64,000 bases of DNA from Bermanella sp049115935. Its GTDB lineage: Bacteria; Pseudomonadota; Gammaproteobacteria; Pseudomonadales; Oceanobacteraceae. Below are positions 26,348 through 35,446 of the stretch, one piece after another. The stretch covers positions 20,288-84,287 of the forward strand of contig JAGDZK010000076.1 in the NCBI GenBank assembly GCA_049115935.1. The letters run 5' to 3'. The notes beneath the pieces are model-generated. The model worked only from the letters and a program-made list of their open reading frames with translations, searched no databases and was not told the DNA's origin. A program made the translations under genes and the position numbers. Numbering within the stretch: the first letter of the stretch is position 1; each line of letters starts with the position of its first letter.

Positions 26348-26421
26348 TAATTTGCTGTTAAGGACTCATTAATACGACACCAAAAAGAGCAAGCACACCC
26401 CCCTTTAATTACTGCCGAAGC

Positions 26422-27036
26422 CTACTTAAAAGTCACTGAATCTTTACGCGCAAGGCTGATCAAACACACCGCCAAAAGCAAAGTCGCCAGCACACCCGAA
26501 CCGCCGGCCACAGGAGACGGTAAAAAGCCATCACGCCCAAACATAACTAAGATGCCATTAGAAAGCATGGCAACCACACCCACTAACGCCGTCACACCAC
26601 CCAATTTTTTGTCACCCGCATTCACACTCGCCATTCCAAAAGCAAGTGCAGCCAAACCTAATAAAAGTTTTGCGGCAAAATAAATCATAAAGGACAAGGC
26701 CACCACGGCCCCTGCTACCACGCCCAGTGACTCATTTTGACTGGCCGCTTCACGAAACGGCCCAAACATCGTCAGCCCAACGCTCACCTGCACAACGTTA
26801 AGCACCGCACTAAATGCAACCGCAGCCCAGCCAATATGGTGGTTTTTAGCCTGCACCATGGCCGCACCGGCAAACGCCACAAGCACGGTAAACAGCACAC
26901 CTTCTAGCCCCCACAGTAGTTGCCGCGGTACATCCAACTTCGCGATATACAGCGTCGTGTAAAGCGCCTGCGTAAGCGCCAACGCCAAGAGTAAATAGGC
27001 TGTGATTTTAACCGTGCGCGTATTGGTCAATTCCAT
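26422..27036 (-). CDS. integral membrane protein, about six helices, unknown function
   Basis: A 204-residue, strongly hydrophobic protein with about six membrane helices, including ITAYLLLALALTQALYTTLY, LFTVLVAFAGAAMV, VVAGAVVALSFMIYFAAKLL and GVLATLLLAVCLISLA. Loops are short; no catalytic motif or family was recognised. It appears more GC-rich than the AT-rich genes just before it, which suggests a different history within this accessory zone. It is a single gene convergent with the phosphatase. Confidence 0.7.
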   Translation of the reverse strand: MELTNTRTVKITAYLLLALALTQALYTTLYIAKLDVPRQLLWGLEGVLFTVLVAFAGAAMVQAKNHHIGWAAVAFSAVLNVVQVSVGLTMFGPFREAASQNESLGVVAGAVVALSFMIYFAAKLLLGLAALAFGMASVNAGDKKLGGVTALVGVVAMLSNGILVMFGRDGFLPSPVAGGSGVLATLLLAVCLISLARKDSVTFK

Positions 27037-27332
27037 GCTGTATCCTTTGTATTATTCAGGTTTATGTTGTTTAAATGTGGTGCTGTATGTTTGATACGTT
27101 AACATCATCCAACGCGCATGGGCTACTCGCCTGCGCCTTTCTAAAATGACCTTAACCTATTAAAAGATTCATCGATTTTAGATTCGCCATACACAAGCAA
27201 CGGGTATCCATTGCTCGAACGTGAGCTGCTTGGAGTGTGTGGGGGGTATAAAGTTCTCAAGAGTTGCGGATAATATTTTTGCCTCATACCCGCCACTTTT
27301 ATGTACGAGGGTGTACCCAAAACAATCGCATA

Positions 27333-27392
27333 GCTCATGGGCATGCAACCCCGTGCCCGATTTGCTCATGGGGCATGCAACCCCGCGCCCGA
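27333..27392. repeat. two adjacent 28/29-nt direct repeats
   Basis: 27333-27360 and 27364-27392 share the unit beginning GCTCATGG and ending GCCCGA, each holding GCATGCAACCCCG. They differ by one G insertion and one T/C change and are separated by TTT. Each unit can fold (GGGGTTGCATGCCCC-like on the minus strand). Confidence 0.75.
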
Positions 27393-27507
27393 CCGTAGCC
27401 TTACCCGCGGATAAACGTCACCCCTGAGTGTTTTTATCGGGGGCGGTAACCATTGTCTGCATGTGCGTTGTTTAAGTAATGTGAATTATTTTAACGACAT
27501 CAAGAGT

Positions 27508-27573
27508 CACCGCGCTACACAACCCTCATACCAGAAGTGAGGAACGAACTATCTGGTATCCATTCTCGCGGTG
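27508..27573. repeat. nested palindrome flanked by 11-bp direct repeats
   Basis: Outer arms CACCGCG (27508-27514) and CGCGGTG (27567-27573) enclose inner arms ATACCAGA (27528-27535) and TCTGGTAT (27552-27559). GTGCGTTGTTT occurs at 27463-27473 and again at 27571-27581. It could fold into a two-stem hairpin. Confidence 0.6.
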
Positions 27574-27759
27574 CGTTGTTTGGTATGCTAGCTAGCGTTT
27601 AGATTTTTTACTTTACGACTCATAAATCATGAGTATTAGATTAGTTTTAATGGATATGAAATTAATTCATGAGATAAAGCTGACCCCTTGATTTGATTCG
27701 GAGCGCCTTGTTAATTGGATTGTTTCAGTTCTGAATAAGTCTATTGTAGAAAGCGCCTT

Positions 27760-27783
27760 CCACCTAATATCCCACCTAATATC
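27760..27783. repeat. 12-nt tandem repeat
   Basis: CCACCTAATATC is present twice head to tail, about 130 bp before the transposase start. Confidence 0.7.
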
Positions 27784-27915
27784 CGGACACCCATGATAAG
27801 AACATACTACTAGATCAAGCAAGCCTATCTTTTCATAAATCCATTTATTGGTTCTTTTTCCTGATTTTATTTCTGTGTAACTCTTTTAGGATTATGCAAT
27901 CAAAAGGAGAACGCT

Positions 27916-28911
27916 ATGCCCAAACCTAGGAAGGAACAGGTTAGCTTAGAAGCTACCCCTTATTACCACTGCGTTTCACGCTGCGTGCGTAAAGCATTTT
28001 TATGTGGCGTCGACGTCAATACCAATGAAAGCTATGAGCACAGACGAGCTTGGCTTGAAAATGAGTTATTAAATCAAGCGCAAGTGTTTGCTATTGATAT
28101 TGCCGCTTACGCCATTATGTCCAACCACTATCATGTGGTTTTACACATCAATCAAAACCAAGCAAGAAATTGGAGTTTCGATGAGGTGATCCATCGCTGG
28201 CATTCACTTTATAAAGGTAACGTGCTGAGTAAACGCTATTTAAGTGACCCGAAATTTTCTCAAGCTGAACTTGATAAACTAAAAGAGTTTGTTGAAATTT
28301 GGCGTACACGTTTAATGGATATTGGCTGGTTTATCGGCCGCCTAAACGAGAAAATCGCTCGTCAAGCTAATTATGAAGATCGTTGCACAGGGCGATTTTG
28401 GGAAGGCCGTTTTAAGTCACAAGCACTGCTCGATGAAAAGGCGCTAGCCGCTTGTATAGCCTATGTGGATTTGAACCCAGTGCGCGCAAAGATGGCAAAA
28501 ACGCCTGAAAAGTCTGATCATACCTCCGTCAAAGTACGTGCAGAGAAAGCAAAATCAACCTACCAACCCAACCACACAAAACAACAAGCAAAAAAATTAA
28601 TGCCGTTTGCGGGTAACCCAAGAAACAACATGCCCGAAGGGCTACCCTTTCGTTTAACCGATTATTTAGCATTAATTGATTTAACTGGGCGAGCCATTCG
28701 TGAAGATAAACGGGGTTATATTGAAAAACATCAGCCAGAGATATTAATGCGCCTAGGTATCGAGCCTAATAACTGGTTAACCATGACTCAAGAATTCGAA
28801 AGGAACTTTAAAGATTTGGTGGGCGAACCGAATACCCTTAATAAAGCAACTAAACTGTTTAATCGAAAGCGAAGACCTGCCTTTAAAAACTGCGAAATGC
28901 TTTTGACTTAA
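27916..28911 (+). mobile_element. Y1 (HUH) REP-associated transposase family protein
   Basis: A 331-residue protein of the IS200-like Y1 transposase superfamily, long branch. The N-terminus has TPYYHCVSRCVRKAFLCG, then AYAIMSNHYHVVLH with the HUH metal-binding pair (H-Y-H), then CTGRFWEGRFKSQALLDE and the conserved CIAYVDLNPVRA, whose Tyr is the likely nucleophile. AAAGGAGA before ATG 27916 is a good ribosome site. No IS605 ends were found around it and the frame is intact. Such genes (RAYTs) are domesticated single-copy transposases linked to REP spread, and REP-like palindromes occur here at 24125 and 19951. Confidence 0.88.
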
Positions 28912-29083
28912 ACTACAGCATTCATTCTTACCAAAACGACTAACTCAAACGGCAATCCCCTGCCTGCTACTTATAGATTTCTCTAAATCTTAGCCTTTAA
29001 ATCTTACATGCAGCCTCTTTTATCTAATTCACATTAAGAAATGCTTGTTTTTGATAACCAAGGAATATTTCTAAATTAAAATT

Positions 29084-29139
29084 TTTAAACATGCGTATCT
29101 AAATTAATTCATTTAAACATGCGAGTCTAAATTAATTCA
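29084..29139. repeat. 28-bp tandem duplication at a gene end
   Basis: 29084-29111 and 29112-29139 are adjacent copies of a 28-nt unit starting TTTAAACATGCG and ending TAAATTAATTCA, differing at about two positions. The second copy overlaps the stop codon of the minus-strand gene at 29137. Confidence 0.85.
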
Positions 29140-29508
29140 ACCTATTGGCTGCCAACCCAAGTTATCATTCCAAAAAACATCTTCATTTGAAATTTTTCCA
29201 TCATGATTAGTGTCAAAATCCAAGTTTCGAGTCAACTCAAACCCTGAACATCCTTCTTTTGGACACCCCACTGAAGAGCCATAGAAGGATTTACCATCAA
29301 GATTATTTCGTATTTCATCTAGGTCAAATAAATCATTAATTTCAATTAAGCCGTCATTATCTAGATCGTAATCTGATCGATTAGATTCAGCATAAGTCAT
29401 ACAGGGGGAAATGATGGAGATTAGAAGAAACAAAGCGATATAGGTGTAGCGCTGCCATTCCTTAGCATTCAGTTTATTCACACGCAATCCATTAAGTGAG
29501 GCTTTCAA
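29137..29508 (-). pseudogene. truncated secreted calcium-binding-type (GLUG-like) protein
   Basis: 123 residues with an N-terminal signal sequence (YIALFLLISIISPCMTYA). The mature part has EF-hand-like Asp loops DLDNDGLIEI and DTNHDGKISNED, plus GCPKEGC and FELTRNLDFDTN. This is how large marine surface proteins with later GLUG-type repeats usually begin; after WQPIG those proteins continue for hundreds of residues. Here the stop follows WQPIG directly and lies inside a 28-bp tandem duplication. A remnant of a longer gene is therefore likely; a short functional protein cannot be excluded. Confidence 0.6.
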
Positions 29509-29594
29509 TATTAGTAGATACTATTAAAACACATTATTTATCAAATCAGTTACGACAACTTGGATTATGCTAAAAGAAAAAATATTAAATTAAA

Positions 29595-30788
29595 TTAATT
29601 TTTACTTGCTACTCTAGACCCTTTATATTTCTGTAAATTTTTCTCTTTTCTCACCCACACCCAGGCCACCAGCGCACCAAGTAAAGCACTGTACCCTGCC
29701 CACTCAAACATGGTGACGCCCATGTCTTGCATCCATACAAGGCCTGACACATAAGCGCCTAATGCACCGCCGGCGCCGTAGGTTAAACTTGAAAACAAAG
29801 CTTGGCCCTGTCCTTGGTGTTTGCCTTTAAAGTACAAATGAATGTAGTGCATGGCTACCGCATGCATGGCACCAAAGGTGACGGCATGCAATAACTGCAT
29901 GGTGGCCAATAACCATAAAGTTTCCACATAGTGAGCGGTTACAATCCAGCGCAGGCCTCCTAATAACAAGCTCACCACCAATACGGTTTTATGGTCTATT
30001 TTTGCAAAAATTTTATGAGCAATTAAAAAGATCCCCACTTCCGCAATGACACCCAAGGCCCACAAGAAGCCAATCATGCTTTTGCTGTAACCAAATTGCT
30101 CTAAATACAAACTAAAGAAGGTGTAGTAAGCACCATGACTTACTTGATTTAAAAAAGCGGCCAATAAAAATGCCATGACCGTGGGTTTAAACACTAATGA
30201 TAAAAAGCCTTCTGTACTTTCGTGTTCATGGGTAATCTCTCGCCCCTCTATTAAGGTACTACTCAAAAATATAGCGGCCAGTAACACCAGCATAAATACC
30301 GGTAAAAAACTGACGCTAATATAATCAAACGCCCAACCAAGTAAGCCCACAAACACAATAAAACCAATGGAGCCCCAGGTGCGAATTTTGGAGTATTGAT
30401 CGGTTTGGTCTTTTAAATAATTCAGGGTCACTACTTCAAACTGAGGTAAAACCGCCGCCCAAAAAAAGCCATAGCCAATCATAATCAGGCCCATCCATAA
30501 AAAGGATTCCACCCAAAAGATATTCAAAAAGATACAAAAACAAATGGCGCAGCCAATGCGTAACAATGGCATACGTTTGCCCGTGTAATCTCCAAGCGCT
30601 CCCCATACATTGGGGGCAAGAATACGTACCAACCCAAACAGCGCCATTAGCTCGCCAATTTCTTGGGCACTAAAGCCTTTATCATCAAGGAATAATCCCC
30701 AATAGGGAGAGATGCAGCCTAATAATGCAAAGTAGAAAAAATAAAACGAAGACAGACGCCAATACGGCACAACAGCATTAGCAGGCAT
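29595..30788 (-). CDS. MFS transporter (HcaT/nucleoside-symporter-like family)
   Basis: A 397-residue transporter with about twelve membrane helices. The start VVPYWRLSSFYFFYFALLG and the following SPYWGLFLDDKGFSAQEIG are typical of the MFS_1_like group that includes the E. coli phenylpropionate transporter HcaT. The A-like loop is WGALGDYTGKRMPLLR. The substrate is unknown. It lies downstream of aroC on the same strand, separated by a long hairpin, so it is probably a separate unit. Confidence 0.88.
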   Translation of the reverse strand: MPANAVVPYWRLSSFYFFYFALLGCISPYWGLFLDDKGFSAQEIGELMALFGLVRILAPNVWGALGDYTGKRMPLLRIGCAICFCIFLNIFWVESFLWMGLIMIGYGFFWAAVLPQFEVVTLNYLKDQTDQYSKIRTWGSIGFIVFVGLLGWAFDYISVSFLPVFMLVLLAAIFLSSTLIEGREITHEHESTEGFLSLVFKPTVMAFLLAAFLNQVSHGAYYTFFSLYLEQFGYSKSMIGFLWALGVIAEVGIFLIAHKIFAKIDHKTVLVVSLLLGGLRWIVTAHYVETLWLLATMQLLHAVTFGAMHAVAMHYIHLYFKGKHQGQGQALFSSLTYGAGGALGAYVSGLVWMQDMGVTMFEWAGYSALLGALVAWVWVRKEKNLQKYKGSRVASKN

Positions 30789-30852
30789 GATTCAATATGT
30801 AAGAATTAAAACCAAACAAACAATGAGACATAATTAGCTCTTTTAAAACAAC

Positions 30853-30906
30853 TGTGGGAGGATGCTTGAGTGCGATAGTCTTATCGCACACAAGCACCCT
30901 CCCACA
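30853..30906. terminator. long hairpin, likely terminator downstream of aroC
   Basis: Arms 30853-30877 and 30882-30906 pair at 23 of 25 positions around loop GTCT. On the minus strand GTTGTTTTAAA follows, moderately T-rich. It lies just after the aroC stop. The unusual length suggests either a strong terminator or a REP-like unit. Confidence 0.6.
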
Positions 30907-30922
30907 AATTTAGTTCAATCAA

Positions 30923-32017
30923 TTACGCTTGAGGTGGAATCACTGGGGTTGTGCAGTTCACATCCGCGTTTTGACCGCGATGACGTAAATAATGATCCGC
31001 TAACACAATGGCCATCATGGCTTCTGCGATTGGCGTGGCACGAATCCCCACACACGGGTCGTGGCGACCTTTGGTGATCAGCTCAGTTTGCTCGCCATTC
31101 ACATCAATGGTTTTGCCCGGCACCGTAATACTAGACGTTGGCTTAAGCGCAATGTGCGCAATGATGTCTTGGCCAGAGCTGATACCACCCAACACACCAC
31201 CAGAGTGGTTAGACAAATAACCTTGTGGGGTCATCTCATCACGGTGTTCAGAGCCTTTTTGCTCAACCACATCAAAGCCATCACCAATTTCAACGCCTTT
31301 AACCGCGTTAATACTCATCAACGCATGGGCCAAATCCGCATCTAAACGATCAAAAATCGGTTCACCTAGACCAGGCTTAACACCTGTAGCCACAACGGTG
31401 ATTTTGGCACCAATGGAATCCCCTTCTTTACGCAGAGCATTCATGTAGGCTTCCATTTCTGGCACCTTATCAACATCTGGGCAAAAGAATGGATTTTGGC
31501 GCACCTGCTCCCAATCAAACTTTTCGGCTTTAACTGGGCCAAGCTGGGATAAATAGCCACGTACTTCAATGCCTTTGGCCGCTAAGAACTTCTTAGCAAT
31601 GGCGCCAGCTGCCACGCGCATGGCGGTTTCACGGGCGCTTGAGCGACCGCCACCACGGTAATCACGAAAGCCATATTTTTGTGTATAGCCATAATCAGCA
31701 TGGGCTGGGCGGAATTTCTGTGAGATATCGCCGTAATCTTTTGAGCGCTGATCCGTATTCTCGATGATCATACCAATGGGCGTACCCGTGGTTTTGCCTT
31801 CAAAAATACCGGACAGGATCTTCACTTGATCCGGCTCGCGACGTTGAGTGGTGAACTTAGACGTACCTGGCTTGCGCAGATCTAGCTCTACCTGAATCTC
31901 TTCTTCTGTAATCTCAATGCCTGGAGGGCAGCCATCTAAGATACAGCCTAACGCCATCCCATGGCTTTCGCCAAACGTGGTGACGGTGAATAATTTACCA
32001 AATGAATTACCAGACAT
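30923..32017 (-). CDS. aroC: chorismate synthase
   Basis: A 364-residue FMN-dependent enzyme turning 5-enolpyruvylshikimate-3-phosphate into chorismate, the last common step of aromatic amino-acid synthesis. The signature motifs are present: GESHGMALGCILDGCPPG near the start, RPAHADYGYTQKYG, RDYRGGGRSSARETA, and the C-terminal GRHDPCVGIRATPIAEAM. Length is normal. It follows prmB with a 35-bp gap, the same order as in E. coli and many gammaproteobacteria. Confidence 0.98.
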   Translation of the reverse strand: MSGNSFGKLFTVTTFGESHGMALGCILDGCPPGIEITEEEIQVELDLRKPGTSKFTTQRREPDQVKILSGIFEGKTTGTPIGMIIENTDQRSKDYGDISQKFRPAHADYGYTQKYGFRDYRGGGRSSARETAMRVAAGAIAKKFLAAKGIEVRGYLSQLGPVKAEKFDWEQVRQNPFFCPDVDKVPEMEAYMNALRKEGDSIGAKITVVATGVKPGLGEPIFDRLDADLAHALMSINAVKGVEIGDGFDVVEQKGSEHRDEMTPQGYLSNHSGGVLGGISSGQDIIAHIALKPTSSITVPGKTIDVNGEQTELITKGRHDPCVGIRATPIAEAMMAIVLADHYLRHRGQNADVNCTTPVIPPQA

Positions 32018-32052
32018 AAGTAAACTGCTTATTAACTAAAAAATTGGACACA

Positions 32053-32979
32053 TTATACACGGAAGTGATACTGATGCGCGGCCAGTTGTTCACGTGTAAA
32101 TACAAACACCCCGTCGCCACCATGCTCAAATTCAACCCAAGTGAATGGCACTTGCGGAAACTCAGCTTCAAGGTGAATCCAAGAATTACCCACTTCAACC
32201 ACCAGCACCCCTTCTGGGTTCAAATAATCACAGGCATTAGCCAGTATTTGACGAGTAATATCTAGGCCATCATGGCCGCTGCCCAAGCCCATTGCTGGCT
32301 CATGTTGATACTCAGCTGGCATATCCGCTAAATCTTCAGCATCCACGTAAGGAGGGTTCGATAGAATCAGGTCGTAACCGGATTGTAGATTTGAAAACAA
32401 ATCCGACTCAATGGCCGCAACCTGATCAAACAACTGGTAGCGCTCAATATTGATTTCAGCCACATCAAGGGCGTCACGGCTTAAGTCCGCTAAATCTAGC
32501 TGTGCATCTGGAAAAGCTTGCAGTGATGCAATACCAATACAACCACTGCCACAGCACAAATCTAATATGCGATTTGGCTCTTTGCCATCCATCCACGGGC
32601 TCACACGGTTTTGAATGATTTCAGCCAGTGGCGAGCGTGGTACCAATACACGCTCATCCACATAAAACGGTAAACCACAAAACCAAGCTTCGTTTATCAA
32701 ATAGGCCACTGGAATGCGCTCATCAATGCGGCGCTGAATCAATTGCGCTAAATGTTCACGCTCAGCGGTTATTAGACGACATTGGGCTTGCTGAGGACTA
32801 ATTTCAAAGGGCATTTGTAAGGTAGCGGTTACCAGTAAAAGGGCTTCATCCCAAGGATTATCAGTGCCGTGGCCGTAATATACCCCTTGGCGTTCAAATT
32901 CACTTGAGGCAAAGCGCACCCAATCAATAATGCTAGGTAACTGCTCTACCGCTTGCTGATAAATATCTTTCACAGGCAT
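32053..32979 (-). CDS. prmB: ribosomal protein L3 N5-glutamine methyltransferase
   Basis: A 308-residue SAM-dependent methyltransferase of the HemK/PrmB family that methylates a Gln of ribosomal protein L3. The SAM-binding motif is ILDLCCGSGCIGIA near residue 140, and the catalytic NPPYVDAED is the substrate-Gln motif. The N-terminal helical domain is complete. Its location next to aroC favours PrmB over PrmC. Confidence 0.95.
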   Translation of the reverse strand: MPVKDIYQQAVEQLPSIIDWVRFASSEFERQGVYYGHGTDNPWDEALLLVTATLQMPFEISPQQAQCRLITAEREHLAQLIQRRIDERIPVAYLINEAWFCGLPFYVDERVLVPRSPLAEIIQNRVSPWMDGKEPNRILDLCCGSGCIGIASLQAFPDAQLDLADLSRDALDVAEINIERYQLFDQVAAIESDLFSNLQSGYDLILSNPPYVDAEDLADMPAEYQHEPAMGLGSGHDGLDITRQILANACDYLNPEGVLVVEVGNSWIHLEAEFPQVPFTWVEFEHGGDGVFVFTREQLAAHQYHFRV

Positions 32980-33005
32980 TCTCTTAAAATTTTGGCCATT
33001 TTAAC

Positions 33006-33938
33006 CTAAAGCTGGCCATAAGTATTAGATTCGCCTCGCTCAAACCCTTCTAGTGCTCGACACGCGATGTCATGACCTAACTGTATTTGTTCCTCTGCTC
33101 GGTAAAACTCATGAAAACGAATGGAGTCTTTTGGCATACGGATTAATAGGTCTGGTCGATAGCCAGCAATTTTGTACTGGGTTAATGACGACTGCATGGT
33201 ATCAAACATCTGATACACCACCCCCAGTTTACCCAAATTCGCATTCAGGGCTTCTTGGGTTTCATGCTCATCGTTGCGTTCAAAAAACTGTAATGTTTTC
33301 GACTTCACCTGAGCAAACCAGTTAGTTTTATCCAGCTCATGGGCCGCTTTGCGCGCTTCGTCTTCTTCGACGCTTCGTCCACCTGGCATAGGCACTTCGG
33401 CAGACAGATCCACCGCAAAAATAGAATCAGAGTGATCCCCAACAACAGGGGTAATAGGCAATGGATTAAGCACAGCACCATCCACCAATACTCGTCCACC
33501 CTTAATCACGGGCATAAGCAATGAAGGAATGGCACTGGATGCGCGCATGGATTCCTCAAGACTGCCGGCCGTAAACCAAATCTCTTTTTGACGAATCAAA
33601 TCCGTGGCCACTGCGGTAAACGGAATCTCAAGGTCTTCTATTTGAATCCCATTGAGCATTTGTGACAGACGATTAAACAACTTATCACCGCGGATGGCGC
33701 CGTTACTCAAGAAACTAATGTCCACCAGTTTAAGTACATCTAAGTAGCTTAATGAACGGGTCCATTCTTCAAATTCGTCCAATTTACCGGCTGCATAAAA
33801 ACCACCCACTACGGCACCCATTGAGCAGCCTGATATACTTTTGATGGTGTAATCTTTTTCAAGTAAGGCGCGTATCACACCAATGTGGGCATAACCACGG
33901 GCACCGCCGCTGCCCAAAACAAGAGAAACTGATTTCAT
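33006..33938 (-). CDS. patatin-like phospholipase (RssA-like)
   Basis: A 310-residue cytoplasmic serine lipase-fold protein. The oxyanion loop is LGSGGARGYAHIGV, the nucleophile lies in GCSMGAVVGG (Ser near 40), and the catalytic Asp is in VDGAVLNPLP, so the Ser-Asp dyad is intact. The N-terminal arrangement fits the RssA/YchK branch. Its start overlaps the stop of the DUF4892 gene by one base (TAATG), so the two are co-translated. Confidence 0.92.
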   Translation of the reverse strand: MKSVSLVLGSGGARGYAHIGVIRALLEKDYTIKSISGCSMGAVVGGFYAAGKLDEFEEWTRSLSYLDVLKLVDISFLSNGAIRGDKLFNRLSQMLNGIQIEDLEIPFTAVATDLIRQKEIWFTAGSLEESMRASSAIPSLLMPVIKGGRVLVDGAVLNPLPITPVVGDHSDSIFAVDLSAEVPMPGGRSVEEDEARKAAHELDKTNWFAQVKSKTLQFFERNDEHETQEALNANLGKLGVVYQMFDTMQSSLTQYKIAGYRPDLLIRMPKDSIRFHEFYRAEEQIQLGHDIACRALEGFERGESNTYGQL

Positions 33939-34813
33939 TATTTTTTAAGCTCTACCAATTCAATTCGATCCGACATCAATACCCTAGGCATTACCGCACC
34001 CGCACCATGGGCATACAGATTTTTAATAAACCCACCCGCATTCGCCACTTGGTCTATTAATGCATCCGCTTCTTTTTGCGTACGCTCAATCAGCTGCTGG
34101 TTCTCCATACCACCGTAGCGATGTACAACCAATGCAAAGCGCTTATTAGGATTTTCAATTAACAGGCGTTTGACCCATTCAACCTGAGCTTCTCTTAAGC
34201 GCGCATCATCACCCAGTTGATTCATAACAATATAACCCTGATCAAATAAGGTTTGGACTTGGCCTTTTTGCACAAAGCCATCCAATTTATCAATTTCACC
34301 CTTATCAAGCACCACCTGCTCTACATACGCATAAACTCGTTTAGCACTACGCGCTGAGGTATATACAACCCAAACACTAGGGCGTTTTTCATCAGTTAAA
34401 CCCACCCAATAAAACTGATCACTATCACGACCATATAAAATGGATTGATTAAAAACCTGATTGGCAAAATCATTACTCAAGCCACAACCACGACCTTGGC
34501 ACTGAAACAAGGTCGTGGCTTTTTTATTGAGCTGTTTTTTCAACACATCAAAACTTTCTTCACTAGTGTGACCTACTGGTATATCCCAAAGCCAATGGGT
34601 TATCTTAGCGGATAATCTAACTTCAGCCTCAGGCTTTACTGCGCCACTGATACGCTGAATAGCACCCAACACCAACCAATGATCCTGTTGTTTTTTAGTA
34701 CCGTAACTTTTTTGCTCACTGCCGGTTATGGGCTCAACAGCCAAACTTGCATGGGAAAATATTATCAAGCATAAAATTTGGAAAAATTTTGTTACCATTG
34801 GGCTACCTTGCAC
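33938..34813 (-). CDS. DUF4892-type secreted protein
   Basis: A 291-residue protein with a signal peptide (FFQILCLIIFSHASLA). The central TTLFQCQGRGCGLSNDFANQVF and LYGRDSDQFYWVGL match what I recall of DUF4892 proteins. The C-terminal part, with SDRIELVELKK at the end, is probably an alpha/beta, OmpA-like region. The role is unknown, probably periplasmic. It is the first gene of a two-gene unit with the patatin. ATG 34813 or the inner ATG (MVTKFF) could be the start. Confidence 0.75.
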   Translation of the reverse strand: MQGSPMVTKFFQILCLIIFSHASLAVEPITGSEQKSYGTKKQQDHWLVLGAIQRISGAVKPEAEVRLSAKITHWLWDIPVGHTSEESFDVLKKQLNKKATTLFQCQGRGCGLSNDFANQVFNQSILYGRDSDQFYWVGLTDEKRPSVWVVYTSARSAKRVYAYVEQVVLDKGEIDKLDGFVQKGQVQTLFDQGYIVMNQLGDDARLREAQVEWVKRLLIENPNKRFALVVHRYGGMENQQLIERTQKEADALIDQVANAGGFIKNLYAHGAGAVMPRVLMSDRIELVELKK

Positions 34814-34858
34814 TGTGTATTTCTCATGTATATTTAACTTAAACTGAACTGGCTAATT

Positions 34859-35446
34859 GTGGAAGCATCATTTATCTATTGTATTCACTGCACCCTACCA
34901 CTGCCTTCGTGTGTTTGTCAGTATGCGCCTAAAGTATCTCTGACAAAACCCTGCACCCTACTTTATCATCCTAGGGAATATGCCAAACGAAGTAATACTG
35001 GGCGATTACTTAAAGTTGCAACCAATATCCACACTACGAGTTGGCATCGCTTAAAAAGTTCTGAACTTGAGGCACAATTTAAGCACTATGCACTATTTTA
35101 CCCAGAAGATAAGGGCATACCTGTTAATAATACGCACATAACCACACCACAAGATCACAATGAGATTGAAGGCTATTTAATATTAGACGCCACCTGGCAA
35201 GAATCTCAGAAAATGATGCGGCAAAGCCCGTGGCTAGCAAAACTGCCACGGGTGGGTATAAACGCACCTGACAGCCAATATCGCCTTAGACGCAATCAAA
35301 ACCAACAAGGACTAAGCACTTTAGAAAGCCTAGCTTATTGGTTAATTGAACAGAATCAAAGGAATTGCGGTCTAGAACTGATACAATTTTTAAACTGTTT
35401 TCAAGATGCCTATTTAAAGGCAAGACAAGCCGGACAACTTAAATAA
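34859..35446 (+). CDS. DTW-domain protein (tRNA-uridine aminocarboxypropyltransferase-like)
   Basis: A 195-residue protein starting with GTG. The zinc-type Cys motif CIHCTLPLPSCVC is at residues 8-20, LLYHPREYAKRSNTGRLL is the next conserved block, and LILDATWQES carries the D-x-T-W signature near residue 110. The family (TapT/YfiP) adds a 3-amino-3-carboxypropyl group to tRNA uridine using SAM. Its stop overlaps the next ATG by one base (TAATG), linking it to the DUF885 gene. Confidence 0.9.
   Translation: MEASFIYCIHCTLPLPSCVCQYAPKVSLTKPCTLLYHPREYAKRSNTGRLLKVATNIHTTSWHRLKSSELEAQFKHYALFYPEDKGIPVNNTHITTPQDHNEIEGYLILDATWQESQKMMRQSPWLAKLPRVGINAPDSQYRLRRNQNQQGLSTLESLAYWLIEQNQRNCGLELIQFLNCFQDAYLKARQAGQLK

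Larger units (their letters stand above)
27037..27915. other. 879-bp intergenic region rich in repeats, upstream of transposase
   Basis: No gene is supportable here. It contains two near-identical 28/29-nt direct repeats (27333-27392), a nested palindrome (27508-27573) between two copies of GTGCGTTGTTT (27463 and 27571), the inverted repeat ACTCAT/ATGAGT (27618-27634) and a 12-nt tandem repeat (27760-27783). The density of small repeats next to a REP-associated transposase suggests a mobile-element landing zone. Confidence 0.6.

Noticed and set aside
27141..27427. Short frames on both strands in the repeat region
   Set aside because: No ribosome sites; they are by-products of the GC-rich direct repeats.
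27463..27600. Integron attC-like recombination site
   Set aside because: The nested palindrome and GCGTTGTTT motifs look similar at first, but neither RYYYAAC nor GTTRRRY core sites are found at the ends, and there is no integrase or cassette array.
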